A stretch of 64,000 bases of DNA from Tolypeutes matacus (lineage: Eukaryota; Chordata; Mammalia; Cingulata; Chlamyphoridae). The stretch lies in assembly GCA_026826555.1 (NCBI GenBank), contig JAKSZT010054003.1:1582083-1646082 (forward strand), given 5' to 3'. Positions 1 to 10,853 of the stretch are shown piece after piece. Under the pieces are notes generated by a model. The model did not search any database. It was not told the origin of the DNA and worked only from the letters and a program-made list of their open reading frames with translations. The stretch's first letter is position 1. Every line of letters begins with the position of its first letter. Position numbers and translations under genes: made by a program.

Positions 1-479
1 AACAGCAAGAGCTTGAGCTCTGCCCTTGACCCTAACTTTCCACTTTCCTTCCTCAAGGCCACCCCATCATGGTTACTGCTATGGTACATTCAGAAGCATT
101 CTTCACAGATTCAGAAGATTCAGATAAAGAGAACCACAGCCTCCACATAATTCATTTTCTCTTTCTGCTTATTAGACTCTCTGTTTCTTATTTATATGCT
201 TCTCTTTGTACTTCTTCTGTCTTTCCCTCTTTTCATGATGCTCATCTAGAAGGACCTGATCTCATGCAGGAAGTTGAGGTCAGGGGCACCACAATGTTTA
301 TGGAATGTTTCTACACCCTCCTCGCCTGCTACTTTAGCATTTCCCTGATTACCAACCCTACTATGTACCATGTATCAACTCCTGTAACCCTGAATAGCCC
401 AGGCAGGGAGGGGGGCTTGTTGCCTAGGGCCCACCTTGTTGAGGGAAAACCTGTGAAATTGGTTCTGGGCTGGGCTCTC
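1..479. other. No recognisable feature
   Basis: Mixed-composition sequence. A 143-codon plus-strand frame at 69-500 shows no domain, repeat or family resemblance and is best read as a chance frame. Confidence 0.5.
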
Positions 480-1174
480 TCATCACAGGCGTGTTCCTGA
501 AAATGGGCCTGTGGATATGCAAGTGTGTTCTCTTCCTGCAGCTGTCTATACTATTCAAGGAAGAGGAGTCTCTTTACATAAATTCTCTTTTCCTGTAAAA
601 CACAGAAGGCATTCAAGATGTGAAAAGCGAGGAAGAAGAGGAAAAGGAAATGAGAGTGTGGAGTGGGTAGGATGAGGAGTGGAAGCAAAACAAGTTCACA
701 TGCAATCCATGCTTCCTAACTTTCTCTTCGGCATTTCAGGAAAATCAGCATTGCTGAGGAGCTTACTGGAGAGTCTGCTATTGACTGTGAACATGGAGGA
801 GAAAACAACAGCTGTCTGGTCAAAAAGAGAGCAGGCAAGTGAAGAATGTCCTGAGAACCCTTTCCCCACAGTGGCAACAGGAACCCCATTCCACATAAGC
901 CTTAAGTTTGCTAGGCCACACCCTCCCAAGGCTACTTAATTTGGAGGAGAGGGCTCTACTTCCTTTAGTGTTGAATGTCCATTCACAATGTATTCTTTGT
1001 GAAGACTGTCCCTGGATTTGTTCAATACCTCAGTCCTACAGGAACAAGGTTTGTCCTCCCAACTCACTTAAGGTCAAAAAAGAGCCTCCCCTCTTTCTTA
1101 CTGAGTGTGGTGAATAGTGTGGAGTTGACTTGAACATCCCCAATTCAGGTTTCCTGTGGGAAAAAGTGAATTAG

Positions 1175-1575
1175 CCTTGTCTTAGTTTATCAGGGCTGAT
1201 TTTAGTGAAAATTGTGGCTAGCTGGCTTAAACACTGGAATTAGTTGTCTCATGGTTTGGGAGGTTAAATCCAAAATCAATTTCAGCAGGACCATGCTTTC
1301 TCTGAAGCTGGTGGCATCTTGCCAGCAATCCATAATTCAACCCCTGCCTCCATCACCTGGCCATCTGTCTCCTATGCCTGAATTTGACTCAATTTCCTCT
1401 AGTTATGAGGATTCCAGTCATACTGAATTAAGACCCCCCTTGATCCAGCTGGCCTCACCTTCACAATAGGATCCTTGATGATCCATTTATAGATGAGCTT
1501 ACCCCCACAGGAATGGAGGTTAGGACTAGACATGACTTGACGGGGGATCTGATGCAATCCATAATAAGAACAGTG
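1175..1575 (-). mobile_element. MaLR/MLT1-like LTR relic
   Basis: On the plus strand the order of motifs (TTAGTTTATCAGGG, GCTGGCTTA, TAGTTGTCTCATGGTTT, then CCTCTAGTTATGAGGATTCCAGTCAT and GAATTAAGACC) is that of an inverted MaLR-type LTR. It interrupts duplication block 1 and is absent at the same place in block 2, so it inserted after the duplication or was lost from the other copy. The subfamily is from memory and uncertain. Confidence 0.55.
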
Positions 1576-2480
1576 GCATTTTGGGGTCACTTTCTTGCAA
1601 GCAGGGCACTATTCTGACCTACTTTTCTATCTCAATGGGATCTAAGGAGGGCTGAGTGGCAGTTGTTCAAGTCCTGGGGGTTCTCAGCCTCTGTAGTGCC
1701 CTGCCCTGGTCCCCATTCAGCTCATGGCACCTTTCCTTAAGATGCAGTCCTTTAGAGTTTGTTTATGTGTATAGAATTCAAACAAATACACCCCCTGATA
1801 AAACTGCAATGCAGAGCTCATGTGGGAAGCATAAAGTGGGAAGCATTATAAGTTACCTGTGTTGCTTTCATTTATTTTGTAAATTCATAATTAAATAAAA
1901 ACAACTATTTTATTATATATTTAATAGGATTGTCTTTTGCAAAGTGTTCATATATGAATACATTAAAGTAAGAAAATTTATGTTTTTAATATCACAGCAT
2001 AAATTTTCTTTTTAACTGAAAAGCACAGGAAATCTTTGGAATTTTAGACTAAAAATGGTGATTAGAGTGAAAAAGGAACCTGTCCATTTTTAATGTTAAG
2101 GTGTCACGCCAGAACAGGATAGGGGTGGAGGTGTCAGGGTTACCACTTTCACACCTGTTCCTTCACACCTCCTGCTCCTCACCTGGCCCAGGTATATGGG
2201 ACTCTGCCTTTCCTTCTTGGAGGTCTACGGCCCATGTTTTCCTCTGCATCAGTTTCACTGCTCAAAGCGCAGTCACCTGAAGGGTGCCCAGCCAAGAAAC
2301 CAGGTCAAATCCCTTTGGAAGGACAATTATAAACACTGTATGATAAAGATGGTACCCTAAACAGAGAAAAGCGGTAGGAATACTGTGCTCTTTGCTTTGG
2401 CTCTTGGTGATACAGGGGACCAAGTTTGCCTTTCCAGGACCTGAAATGTTTTCTGGGTCCTGCAATGTATTCCAGTGCAA
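1576..2480. other. No recognisable feature
   Basis: A+T-rich from 1,860 to 2,090, then ordinary composition. It is part of the extra sequence in duplication block 1 that lacks a counterpart near 34.5 kb. No repeat family recognised. Confidence 0.4.
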
Positions 2481-4614
2481 CTCAACCTCCACCCACTGCT
2501 GTGTCTCCTCAGTGATTCCAAATCTTTGTTTGTGTTGCAGATCCTACCACTGACAGTGCCAAAGACCTTGAGCTAGAGGCCTCAGTCTAAGCATCAGTGG
2601 AGCTGATCATATAGTCCTTGGATATGCCACAGTGTTCATCTCCTTCTACCCCTTTCTGAATGAGCCAATTTGGTGACAGTTCAGTTTTTAGTTTGATAGA
2701 TTTGAGTTTTAGAAATATGTATGGCATGTAATGTTCCATCTTATTAAACAATATCTACACTCTCCTAGTTGCTTTTTAAAACATTTATCAGTAAAATAAG
2801 CACATTTATAGATAAGCAGCCTAAACAAAGTTAGAGCTAATGAATTATTGTATTTGGTCTCCCTAAGTCATCTCACCAAGGTCACTCCTCTCTCATAGAA
2901 TCCTTATTGATTTTTGGTTGAACAAAGTACTTCAAATTTAGTACTTTACATCTATCCTCATGTCAATGTTTTCTAGACATTTCATTTACTGAAATCTGTT
3001 CATTCATTTGCAAGGGATCATAGATTCAATATCACCCAAGGTCTAGCAGGATGACTTGGATTAATGCCTTTTTTACTTACATTTCAGTTTTGCTTGTAGA
3101 AAACCATGATCCCCATTTGTTTCCATAAATATATTACCCCATTTCCTTCTTCAACTGTGCAATTTTCTTGAAAGAACTGATGAACTTCTAATGTTCTTTC
3201 CATAATGCCACTTGCTTTTCCCTAATGCACAAAGGATTTTACTTTTTCTTTAAACCCTAGTAATTTTACTAGAATTTGCCCTCCCATTCGTCCTTCTGAG
3301 TCAATGCTCAGTGTCTACTTTTAATATGTAGCTTCAAAGATTTTTTCTTAACTGAAAAAAAAAAGTACTATGATTTTTAATGTTTGTTCTTTGTCTTACT
3401 TTGGTTTTTGTCTTTTAGGTATATTGGACCTTCTATGCTTATCTTCAACTTTTGATATTTTTTCTCAAAATTTTACATTCTCTATTTAAGTTCTTCTAAG
3501 CACTTCAATTCTTTCATCTTCTCTTTCTATTTAGGCTTTATGCTGTCACTTTTCTCTTCTAGTTTACAATTCAATTATGAAGTGATTTTTTCATGTTTTT
3601 CTTCTTTTTTTATGTTCTGTCCCTTCATTTTTTGAGTATTCTTATCTGATTTATGATATTCTCTGATATACTATTTCATTTTCCTAAAGCCTTTTACCTT
3701 GATTTTGGGAAAGTACATTTCAGGAAATAATGTACATTGAGGTGGTGAAGAATTCTCATTCATATGTTGTGCTGTTACTTTGCATTTATTCCTTTTCTCC
3801 CTATATTACTTTCTAAATTGGAAATAACATGAATATTTTTTCTTTGGCATTTGATATAATTTTTTAAAATTGTAGAGTAAATTGATATTCAGAAGATTTC
3901 TCCAAAACACAGATCTGTCTCTCTCTTCTGATTTTTCTTTAAAATTCTAAAATATGACAGGCTTTCATCCTGATAATTCTCATTTCTGTACTTCTACCTC
4001 TTTAAATATGGCTCTTCATTTTCATTACTTATACTGCAAATGACCATCTCTTTTTTGTTTATGCATCTAACTTTTGAATATTCTTTTTAAATATAAGCTC
4101 TTCTACGGAAAAGATAAGTCTATGAATACTTTGTTAAAATCTAGTCATTCCCTGTGTGTATTATTTTCATAATCAATTATCTTTAAAGGCATTTTCAATT
4201 ATATGTTTTAAAATATATTTCATTTCTGAATTACATTATTTTTAAATATTTATACATATTTGTGTAATTTTAAAATATCTGTTTCTTGTAATAATTTATA
4301 TTGAATTTTATTTGGCTTTTATAATTTATATTTGAGTGGCTGATTTCAGAGTTTCAATTTTCTTTTTCTTTTTTTATCACATCTATGTATTTGCATAAAT
4401 ATTTGGTGTTTTATTTTTTAATAATTTATTATTTTGAATTAAGCAATTTTATAAATAAAATTGCGGTAGAGAAATACATTTCAACTGATTTAAATCCAAT
4501 ACCATTAAAAGATAATTTATGTCACCGAGTTCCTCTCCTCCAGCATACTAAGATCCAGATTACTATCTAATCTACATTTCACCTAATCTGCAAAAAGTCT
4601 GTTATTAAGTCTAC

Positions 4615-4745
4615 TTCTACAGATGGTATATCCAAGGCACAGGAATTTGGTATAATTGTCCAAAGTCACACAGTAGGCATGTAATGGAGCCAGTATACAA
4701 GGCCAGGCAGCCTAGCACCAGATTCTGCCCTCACTGAGCCAACAG
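4615..4745 (-). repeat. MIR-like SINE relic
   Basis: CAAAGTCACACAGTAGGCATG followed by GAGCCAGTATACAAGGCCAGG is the MIR core in inverted orientation (AAGGTCACACAGC...GAACCCAGG type). It is followed by a T16-17 tract at 4,750-4,766. Confidence 0.7.
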
Positions 4746-4859
4746 ATAATGTTTTTTTTTTTTTTTCTATTCTACCTCTTCAATTTTTTTTACATTGTGC
4801 ATTTAATATTTTTAAATTAATTTTTATATGAATATTAGAAGCTACTCAGCTAACACAAG

Positions 4860-5450
4860 ATAACTTCAATATTGACAAAATCTTTTGAAGCACAGAAGAT
4901 TTTAATTTTGAAAAGTTCCCATTTATCTCCTTTATCTTTCATTGCTTGTGCTTTGAATGTAAAGTTTATGAAACCATTCCCTACCACATGATCTCAAAGA
5001 TGCTTCCCTACATTTTCTTCTAGGAGTTTAAGGTCACGGTTCTTATATTCAGGTCTATTATCTATCTTGAGTTAATTTTCATATATGGTGCCAGATGGTG
5101 ATCCTCTTTCATTCTTTTGGATATAGATATCCTGTTCTCCAAGTACCATTTGTTGAAGAGACAATTCTGTCCCTGTTGATTGCACTTGGTGGACTTATTC
5201 AGCATCTGTTGGCCATATATGTTTGGGTCTATATCTGAAATCTCAAGTCTGTTCCATTGGTCAGTATGTGTATCCTCATGCCAATAACATGCTATTTTGT
5301 AAAGTGTAGCATTATAGTATGCTTTAAAGCCAGGTGGCATGATTCCTTCAATTTTGTTCTTCTTTTGTAATCAGTTTGGCAATTATGGGCCCCTTACCCT
5401 TCCTGAAACATTTGGTGATAGGCTTTTCAGGTTCTATTTTGCCTATAGAG
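4860..5450 (-). mobile_element. L1 ORF2 3'-end fragment
   Basis: A minus-strand frame at 5,062-5,340 reads like the C-terminal third of L1 ORF2p (KAYYNATLYKIACYWHEDTH, NRLEISDIDPNIYGQ, NSLFNKW-like segments), close to 16,515-16,850 in L1-A. The fragment is isolated, has no poly(A) or target-site duplication that I can see, and is older than L1-A and L1-B judged by its stops. Confidence 0.8.
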
Positions 5451-5560
5451 CTGTATACCACAGGAGGGGAATTCCTGCCTTGCATGTAGGTCCCTGGTTC
5501 AAGCCCTGGTACCTCCTAAGAGAAGGGATCCAGGGAGAGATAAGGCAAGATAATGAAAAA
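5448..5560 (+). mobile_element. tRNA-derived SINE fragment
   Basis: A Pol III B-box-like GGTTCAAGCCC sits inside CCTTGCATGTAGGTCCCTGG...GGTACCTCCTAAG, matching the right half of the SINEs at 34,163, 41,673 and 62,411. The A-box side is poor. It ends in an A-rich run near 5,550. A tRNA gene is excluded by the missing acceptor pairing and the fragmentary left half. Confidence 0.5.
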
Positions 5561-5889
5561 TAGAGTCATTTATAGTGAATAGCCAGTCTTTTACAAGCAC
5601 AGTGTTAAAGGCATTGCTCAGTGAATCCCAGAGACTGAGAGAAAACTAAGAGTAGAGACTTAGTTACATATAGAGAAAAAGTTGGTCATACCCAGAGATG
5701 ATGAGGATAAATAATCTGACAGTTATATTCTCACAACAGGAATATTACCTTTTAAAACTAAATTTATATTGATGCTGTTTATCTAATCTAGAACAAATTT
5801 TAAATTATTTCTTCTAGAAATGTTTGGTGACTCAGGAATGACAGAAATGGTAGAGAATGGCATTTCAAATAAAAAATGAAATCTTTGCT

Positions 5890-6440
5890 TGTTTTCAATG
5901 TTAGCTTTGTTCTGCTTCACCAGGTACTCTTGCTATTGACTATATTTGAGACCATGTTTGTGTAGAAGAGTTTGGAGATGATTGAGTTTAACAGCTTGGT
6001 CAATGATTTAATCAATCACATCTGTGTAATGAAGCCTCAATAAAACCTCTGGGTAGTGAATCTGGGATGAGCTTCCCTACTAGACAATACTCTCTGAATA
6101 TAGTCACAGTTGGATGCTGGGAAGGTAATGTGTCCCAATGGATAATGAAAGCTTTATGTCTGGAACTCCACCAATCTTTGCTCTATGTGTTTCTTCCTTT
6201 GGCTGGTTCTACTTTGTATATTTTTGCTATAAGAAAACTGTAATCCTAAGGATAGCAATTTCCTGAGTTCAGTGAGTTATTCTGGCAAATTTTTAAGCCA
6301 TGGGGCCCTCTGAGCTTGCAGCTTGTGCCTGAAGTGAGGGCAGTGTCATTTTGTAGCTGGACTGACTCTGGAGTTGAACCCTAATTCCTCATATTTTGGC
6401 TTAAGCACCTCCTCCAGGGCATTGACACTCTCCTCCAAGA
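5890..6440 (+). mobile_element. ERVL/MLT2-like LTR relic
   Basis: The 3' half has the typical order of this LTR class: TGTTTCTTCCTTTGGCTG, a polyadenylation-like region (TAAGAAAACTGTAATCC), TTTCCTGAGTTCAGTGAGTTATTCTGGCAAATTTT and a GCTTGTGCCTGAAGTGAGGGCAG tail. No internal retroviral sequence is adjacent, so it would be a solitary LTR. The subfamily is inferred from memory. Confidence 0.45.
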
Positions 6441-6759
6441 AACCTTGGGATTGGAGGATTTGGAAAGGGAGTTCAGGGATCCAGGGCATGATCTAGAGGA
6501 CTCAAATGGCTATGGTCTCTCTCCCCAGGAAACCAACTACATTCTTACCCTGGATCCCTCACTCATCAGTGTTGTGACAACACAGGGCTGAGGTGAAGAT
6601 TCCAGAGAGAATAGCAGATATTTTCCATGAGCTGTAAAAGCATCACAACTATGTAAATCCTGAAAGTTATCATTCATCCTCCCATCCTGGAGCCACCAAA
6701 ATAGGTTTTATGGATGGAACCACTATGTTTCTTGCTCATTCTTCCTTTTATAACTGTAC

Positions 6760-6990
6760 TCTATATTATAGAGTGATTTGGATGTGCCAATCATCTTTTT
6801 AAGGCTCTACCCTGCATTTATTCATTTTCAGTCCCATAACATAACAGTACTAAAGAGACCCTATTAAAACATCCACATGACAGTGCAGAACACTGATAAA
6901 AGAGGGGTCACACAATTTCCCCAGGCTCATGAGGCCTGTAAGTGGGATATGAACAAGTTTATCAGGTACCAGCACCCCATGCTATTGGTC
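6760..6990 (-). repeat. MIR-like relic
   Basis: GGGGTCACACAATTTCCCCAGGCTCATGAGGCCTGTAAGTGGG resembles the MIR core (CACACAGC..AGTAAGTGG). It is diverged, without visible ends. Confidence 0.4.
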
Positions 6991-7570
6991 TCTGCTGTGC
7001 TGCATCCTAGACAGCTGATGAAAAAGGGGGGTCAAAAGTTTCAACTGTGAATAAATTAGTAATAATTTTCCTATGATCTTCTGCCAGTGAGATGTCAACA
7101 ACCCTTTCTATTATGAATGCATTTCCCAGGTCATAGCCACAAGTATAAAATCAGAAAATTTGTTCCTCGGTCAAGAAAATCTACTGCCTGTCACAAACAA
7201 TCAGGACAGCAGCATCAAAATAACTCTCTGTTCAGAGAACAGGGAGCACTGTCAGATATCCCCAAGTAACTACTTCATGGAAGGAACCATAGAAATGCAA
7301 TCATTATGTTGATTCAAGAGTAACGACTACAGTTTATTTAGTGCCCTGTACCTAGGAAAAACCTTTAAAATGGTTAAGCCATATTCTTCTTATTTCATAT
7401 TTTAAAATTTTAATTTACTAAGTCGATCAGTAGTGCTACAACCAGATTATTAGAGATGTGGCCCACATTTGCAACACAATTTTGGTTCACATTAAATGTT
7501 AGGCCCACATTTCAAGATAAATGTTGGACATTAGTAGATTGCTGAATAATAGCTGAAATAAGTCAATTCA
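6991..7570. other. No recognisable feature
   Basis: No frame, repeat or structure recognised before the L1 3' UTR match begins at GCCCCAGGAGAATGGGGAGG (about 7,571). Confidence 0.4.
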
Positions 7571-8185
7571 GGCCCCAGGAGAATGGGGAGGAAGGAACAG
7601 AATAGATCAAACAGGGCTATTTAGTGGTCAGTTGAAAAGTTTTTCATTACCTTACAGTGATGGACCCAGGACATGGTAAATATCATCAAAATTTATAAAC
7701 GTGTACAGTCTAAAATGTAAATCATACTGTCAACCTTGACAATGTTTAGTAGCATTTTTTCACTATCTGTATAACAGTTATAACAATGCTACCATCCACA
7801 TACAAAAAGGTTTTAATATGGGGTGAGGAAAGGGGGTAAAGTTTGGGAATATGAGAGTCTCTTGTATTCTGTGACTCACTTTGTTGTAACCTAAAACTTC
7901 TATGAAAATTAAATGAAAAAAAGTGAGACATTGGGGAGTGAAAGGGGGAAGGTTCCACAGTACAGACTGAACACCAGAAAATGCAGTGATAAAAGGCAAA
8001 ATGTCAAAAAAAATATTTAAAAAAATTTTCCCCATTTTTTGAATATACCAACCCTTTAATTTAATTTTATTTTTTGGTTTCTTTTTTAAAATTTTTTCAT
8101 GTATTTTACCTCTTACATTTAAACTTATCATTATTATTACATATGCCTATTAATTGTATTTGGCTATTGTATTGGCTTCATCTTT
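7571..8185 (+). mobile_element. L1-C 3' UTR, left part (split by L1-B)
   Basis: This is a plus-strand copy of the long L1 3' UTR. It matches the inverse of 10,000-10,600 (GGGGAGGAA.GAACAG, TTTTTCATTACCTTACAGT, ACAATGTTTAGT, CTGTATAACAGTTATAACAATGCTA). It stops at ATTGGCTTCATCTTT (8,171-8,185). The same 3' UTR sequence resumes at 23,430 with TTGGCTTCATCTTTAAAGAAG, as L1-B inserted there. The 5' end is a truncation near 7,571. Confidence 0.88.
8172..8185. repeat. Target-site duplication of L1-B, left copy
   Basis: TTGGCTTCATCTTT here is identical to 23,430-23,443. The two copies bracket L1-B, and the host sequence (L1-C 3' UTR) is continuous when one copy is removed. Confidence 0.92.
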
Positions 8186-8220
8186 TTATTTTAACTTAAT
8201 TAACTTTATTATTTTTTTAT

Positions 8221-8314
8221 TGTGGGAAAAATTAAATTTTTCACAATACATACCAATATTTGTAAAATGATATATAAATATATATGCATATATGTGCATT
8301 TGCTTACATAAATG

Positions 8315-8363
<49 letters not shown>

Positions 8364-10853
8364 ATCTAATTATTTAAATTTTTTAAAGATTCTTAGATTA
8401 CCGAAATACTACACAGAAATTACAGGGATTCCCATGTTCCCCACCTCCCGCTCCTCCCACAACATCCCACACAAACATCCTTCATCAGTGTGGCACATCA
8501 CCCACAATGGATATACACATGCTGGGGCCTTGCCACCAAGCATAGACCACAGTTCACATCGTAGACCACACTCTCTCCACACAGTTCTGCATGGTATATG
8601 CTGACGTAAAATGGCCTACATCCGTCGCCTCAATGCCACTCAGGACAACCGCCAAGTCCTGAAAAAGCCCTGTATTTCAACTGCCCTTCCCCTCCCTGCC
8701 CCAAAAGCATCCAGTGGCCACCGGCTCCACCTCACTGTTATAATTTCTTCCATTGCTTGAATCACAATTTGTCTACAACAGAATACCATTAAGTCCACTC
8801 TAGTCCATAGCTCTTCCCCCAATTCTGAGGGGACTGGGCTGGTGATGTCCACTCCACCTCCAAGGGAGAGAGGGCTTTTATCCCATGGATACAGTGGAAA
8901 GGATTATCCTGCCTGCAGCTGCAGGCCCTCTCCATTCCCTGGGAGGGCCATTACCAATCGTCATCTCCTCGCTAGGTGACTTGGATGAGTCCATTGAGCT
9001 GTAGGGTAGGAGTTGCAGCTCCAACGAGATTCCAGGCACAGCTGGCACATAGGTCACCTAGAGGCTCCAGTCTCTGGAAGTACACCTAAAAACTCCAGCA
9101 TCACATATAGGTTTGAATAGAAGGGACTGAAGGACCATGTGCAGGGAGGACTTAGTTGAGTCCAACTCTGTCACTCTCAGGAGCACAGATTTCAAAGTAG
9201 AGCCCATTGATAAGGCATCAATCTCTGGGGCTATCCCCCCTTATATAGGACCTGGGTGTCTCCAGAGCCCTCAGAAGCCCCTGTGTGGGGTTATATCCAC
9301 TTTGGTGTTCTATGAGATACTACTGAGGTGTGTGTAAGCGTTACCTCTAGGATGACCTCCCAACTCTCTTTGAAGTCTCTTAGCCACATGAACTCATTTG
9401 TCTTTACCTTTTCCCCCATTTATTCAAGGTCTTTTTACAATCATATTACACATTGGCACTTGGTATTAATCCCTCGTTGCCAGGGAGGCTCATCCCTGGG
9501 AGTCATGTCCCATGTTGGGGGGAAGGTAATGCATTCATATGCTGAGTTTGGCTTAGAGAGAGGCCACAGTTGAGCAACAAGGAGGCTCTCAGGTGGCAAC
9601 CCTTAGGCATCTCATAACAGTAGGCTAAGTTTCAATTACAAGAGCAAAGACTCATAAGGCTATTCATCAATAACAAGAATCCATCAGTTGTCCATCCTCT
9701 TTTACCAGACACTGCCCCTGCACTGAGGGGACTGTTGCTGCTCCCTTGGAGAATGTGGCAGAGCTCTCCAAACTGGGAATTCAGATTCCCTCATTTATTG
9801 AGTGATTGTCTACCCACCATGACCATGACCTATCCCTTGATCATTTGAACAATTTTATATATCTTTGATGTATATTCAGATGAACTTACTCCCATGAATC
9901 CCCCATCCCAGACACTCCACACCAATGATCCTCTTCAGCCCCCATTGTAACCCTTTGGTGATCTAAACTTTCCTTGAACATGAAGCCCATATAATAACCA
10001 AATACAATTAATAGGAAAAGGAAATAATAATGATAAGCTTAAGTGCAAGAGATAAATACAAGGAAACTCAAGAAAAAAAAAGACTAAAAATAAAATATAA
10101 TTAGTGGATTGGGACATTTAAAAAATGGGAAAAAAACAAAAATAATTCCTTTTTTTAAAAAAAAATATTCTTTTTTCCTTTTATCGCTGTATTACCAGAT
10201 GTCCAGTGTATACTGTGACACCTTCTCCCTCTCATTCCCCAGTGACTCCCAAATTTTCATTTTATTTTCAAAGAAGTTTTAGGTCATTGCAAAGTCACAC
10301 ATGGAATACTAGACACTCCCACATACCCAACCTCCTTCCCCTTTCCCCACCCTATATTAAAAACATTTTTAAAAATGGATGTTAGCATTGTTATAACTGT
10401 TATACAGATAGTAAAATATAGCAACTAAACATTGTCAATGGTTTACAGTATAGTTTATGATTTAGACAGTACAGTTTAATAATTTTTTATGATATTTATT
10501 ACCATGTTCTATGTCCATTACTGTAAGGTAATGAAAAACCTTTCCCATGACTACTAGATACCCCATTTGATCTAAACTGTTCTTTCCTCCCCAATCCCCC
10601 TGGGGCATATGGCACTCCCTTGTCTTGACTCGTGGAATGACAAGATTCATAGTTATATGCCCTCGGTATTTCAACCTGTCCTTCCTAATCTACCCACTTG
10701 TCAACCCTGCACCACCAAACCCAGTAATATCACTACCCATCTGTCCTATCCTTCGATATGCAATTATACTCTATCCCTTTACCATAGATTATGTCCATAT
10801 GGGTGATGGCTCACAGCCTACTCTTCTCTTTCTCTCCCTTGTTAACCTATCTT
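8221..10853 (-). mobile_element. L1-B 3' UTR (about 2.63 kb)
   Basis: Non-coding tail of L1-B between the ORF2 stop and the A-rich end, carried inside the target-site duplications. On the sense strand it has a first module (about 10,853-10,150) ending in an A/T-rich run, and a longer second module (about 10,100-8,221) ending in ACAATAAAAAAATAA. A TA dinucleotide run lies at 8,317-8,360. Homologous copies occur at 7,571-8,185, 23,430-24,652, 27,230-29,906, 41,460-41,978, 43,134-43,927, 50,702-51,014, 53,025-54,300, 60,640-61,435 and 63,630-64,000. Confidence 0.9.
8317..8360. repeat. (TA)n microsatellite
   Basis: An almost pure TA run within the terminal part of the L1-B 3' UTR. Shorter TA runs occur at the equivalent place in the copies at 41,650, 50,888 and 54,115, so it grew from an element-encoded seed. 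Confidence 0.95.

Larger units (their letters stand above)
480..4340. repeat. Dispersed duplication, block 1 (pairs with about 34,000-36,470)
   Basis: Ordered matches run through both blocks. Examples are the CTGCAGCTGTC region near 535 and CTCCAGCTGTC near 34,060; GAATGTCCTGAGAAC near 844 and GGATGTCCTGAGAAC near 34,461; GTTGCAGATCCTACC near 2,536 and GTTGCAGATCCTACT near 34,645; TTTTAGTTTGATAGATTT near 2,685 and 34,828; and AAAGTTAGAGCT near 2,826 and 34,975. The match fades near 4,330 and 36,470. Block 1 is longer, partly because a MaLR-like LTR sits at 1,175-1,575. No continuous reading frame spans it and I do not recognise a gene. The A+T-rich 3' part may be an ancient L1/HAL1-like fragment read on the minus strand. 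Confidence 0.7.

Noticed and set aside
69..500. 143-codon plus-strand frame at the window start
   Set aside because: No homology, domain, splice context or composition bias suggesting coding.
8284..8604. 106-codon frame containing an Ile-Tyr repeat
   Set aside because: It is a translation of the (TA)n run plus L1 3' UTR.
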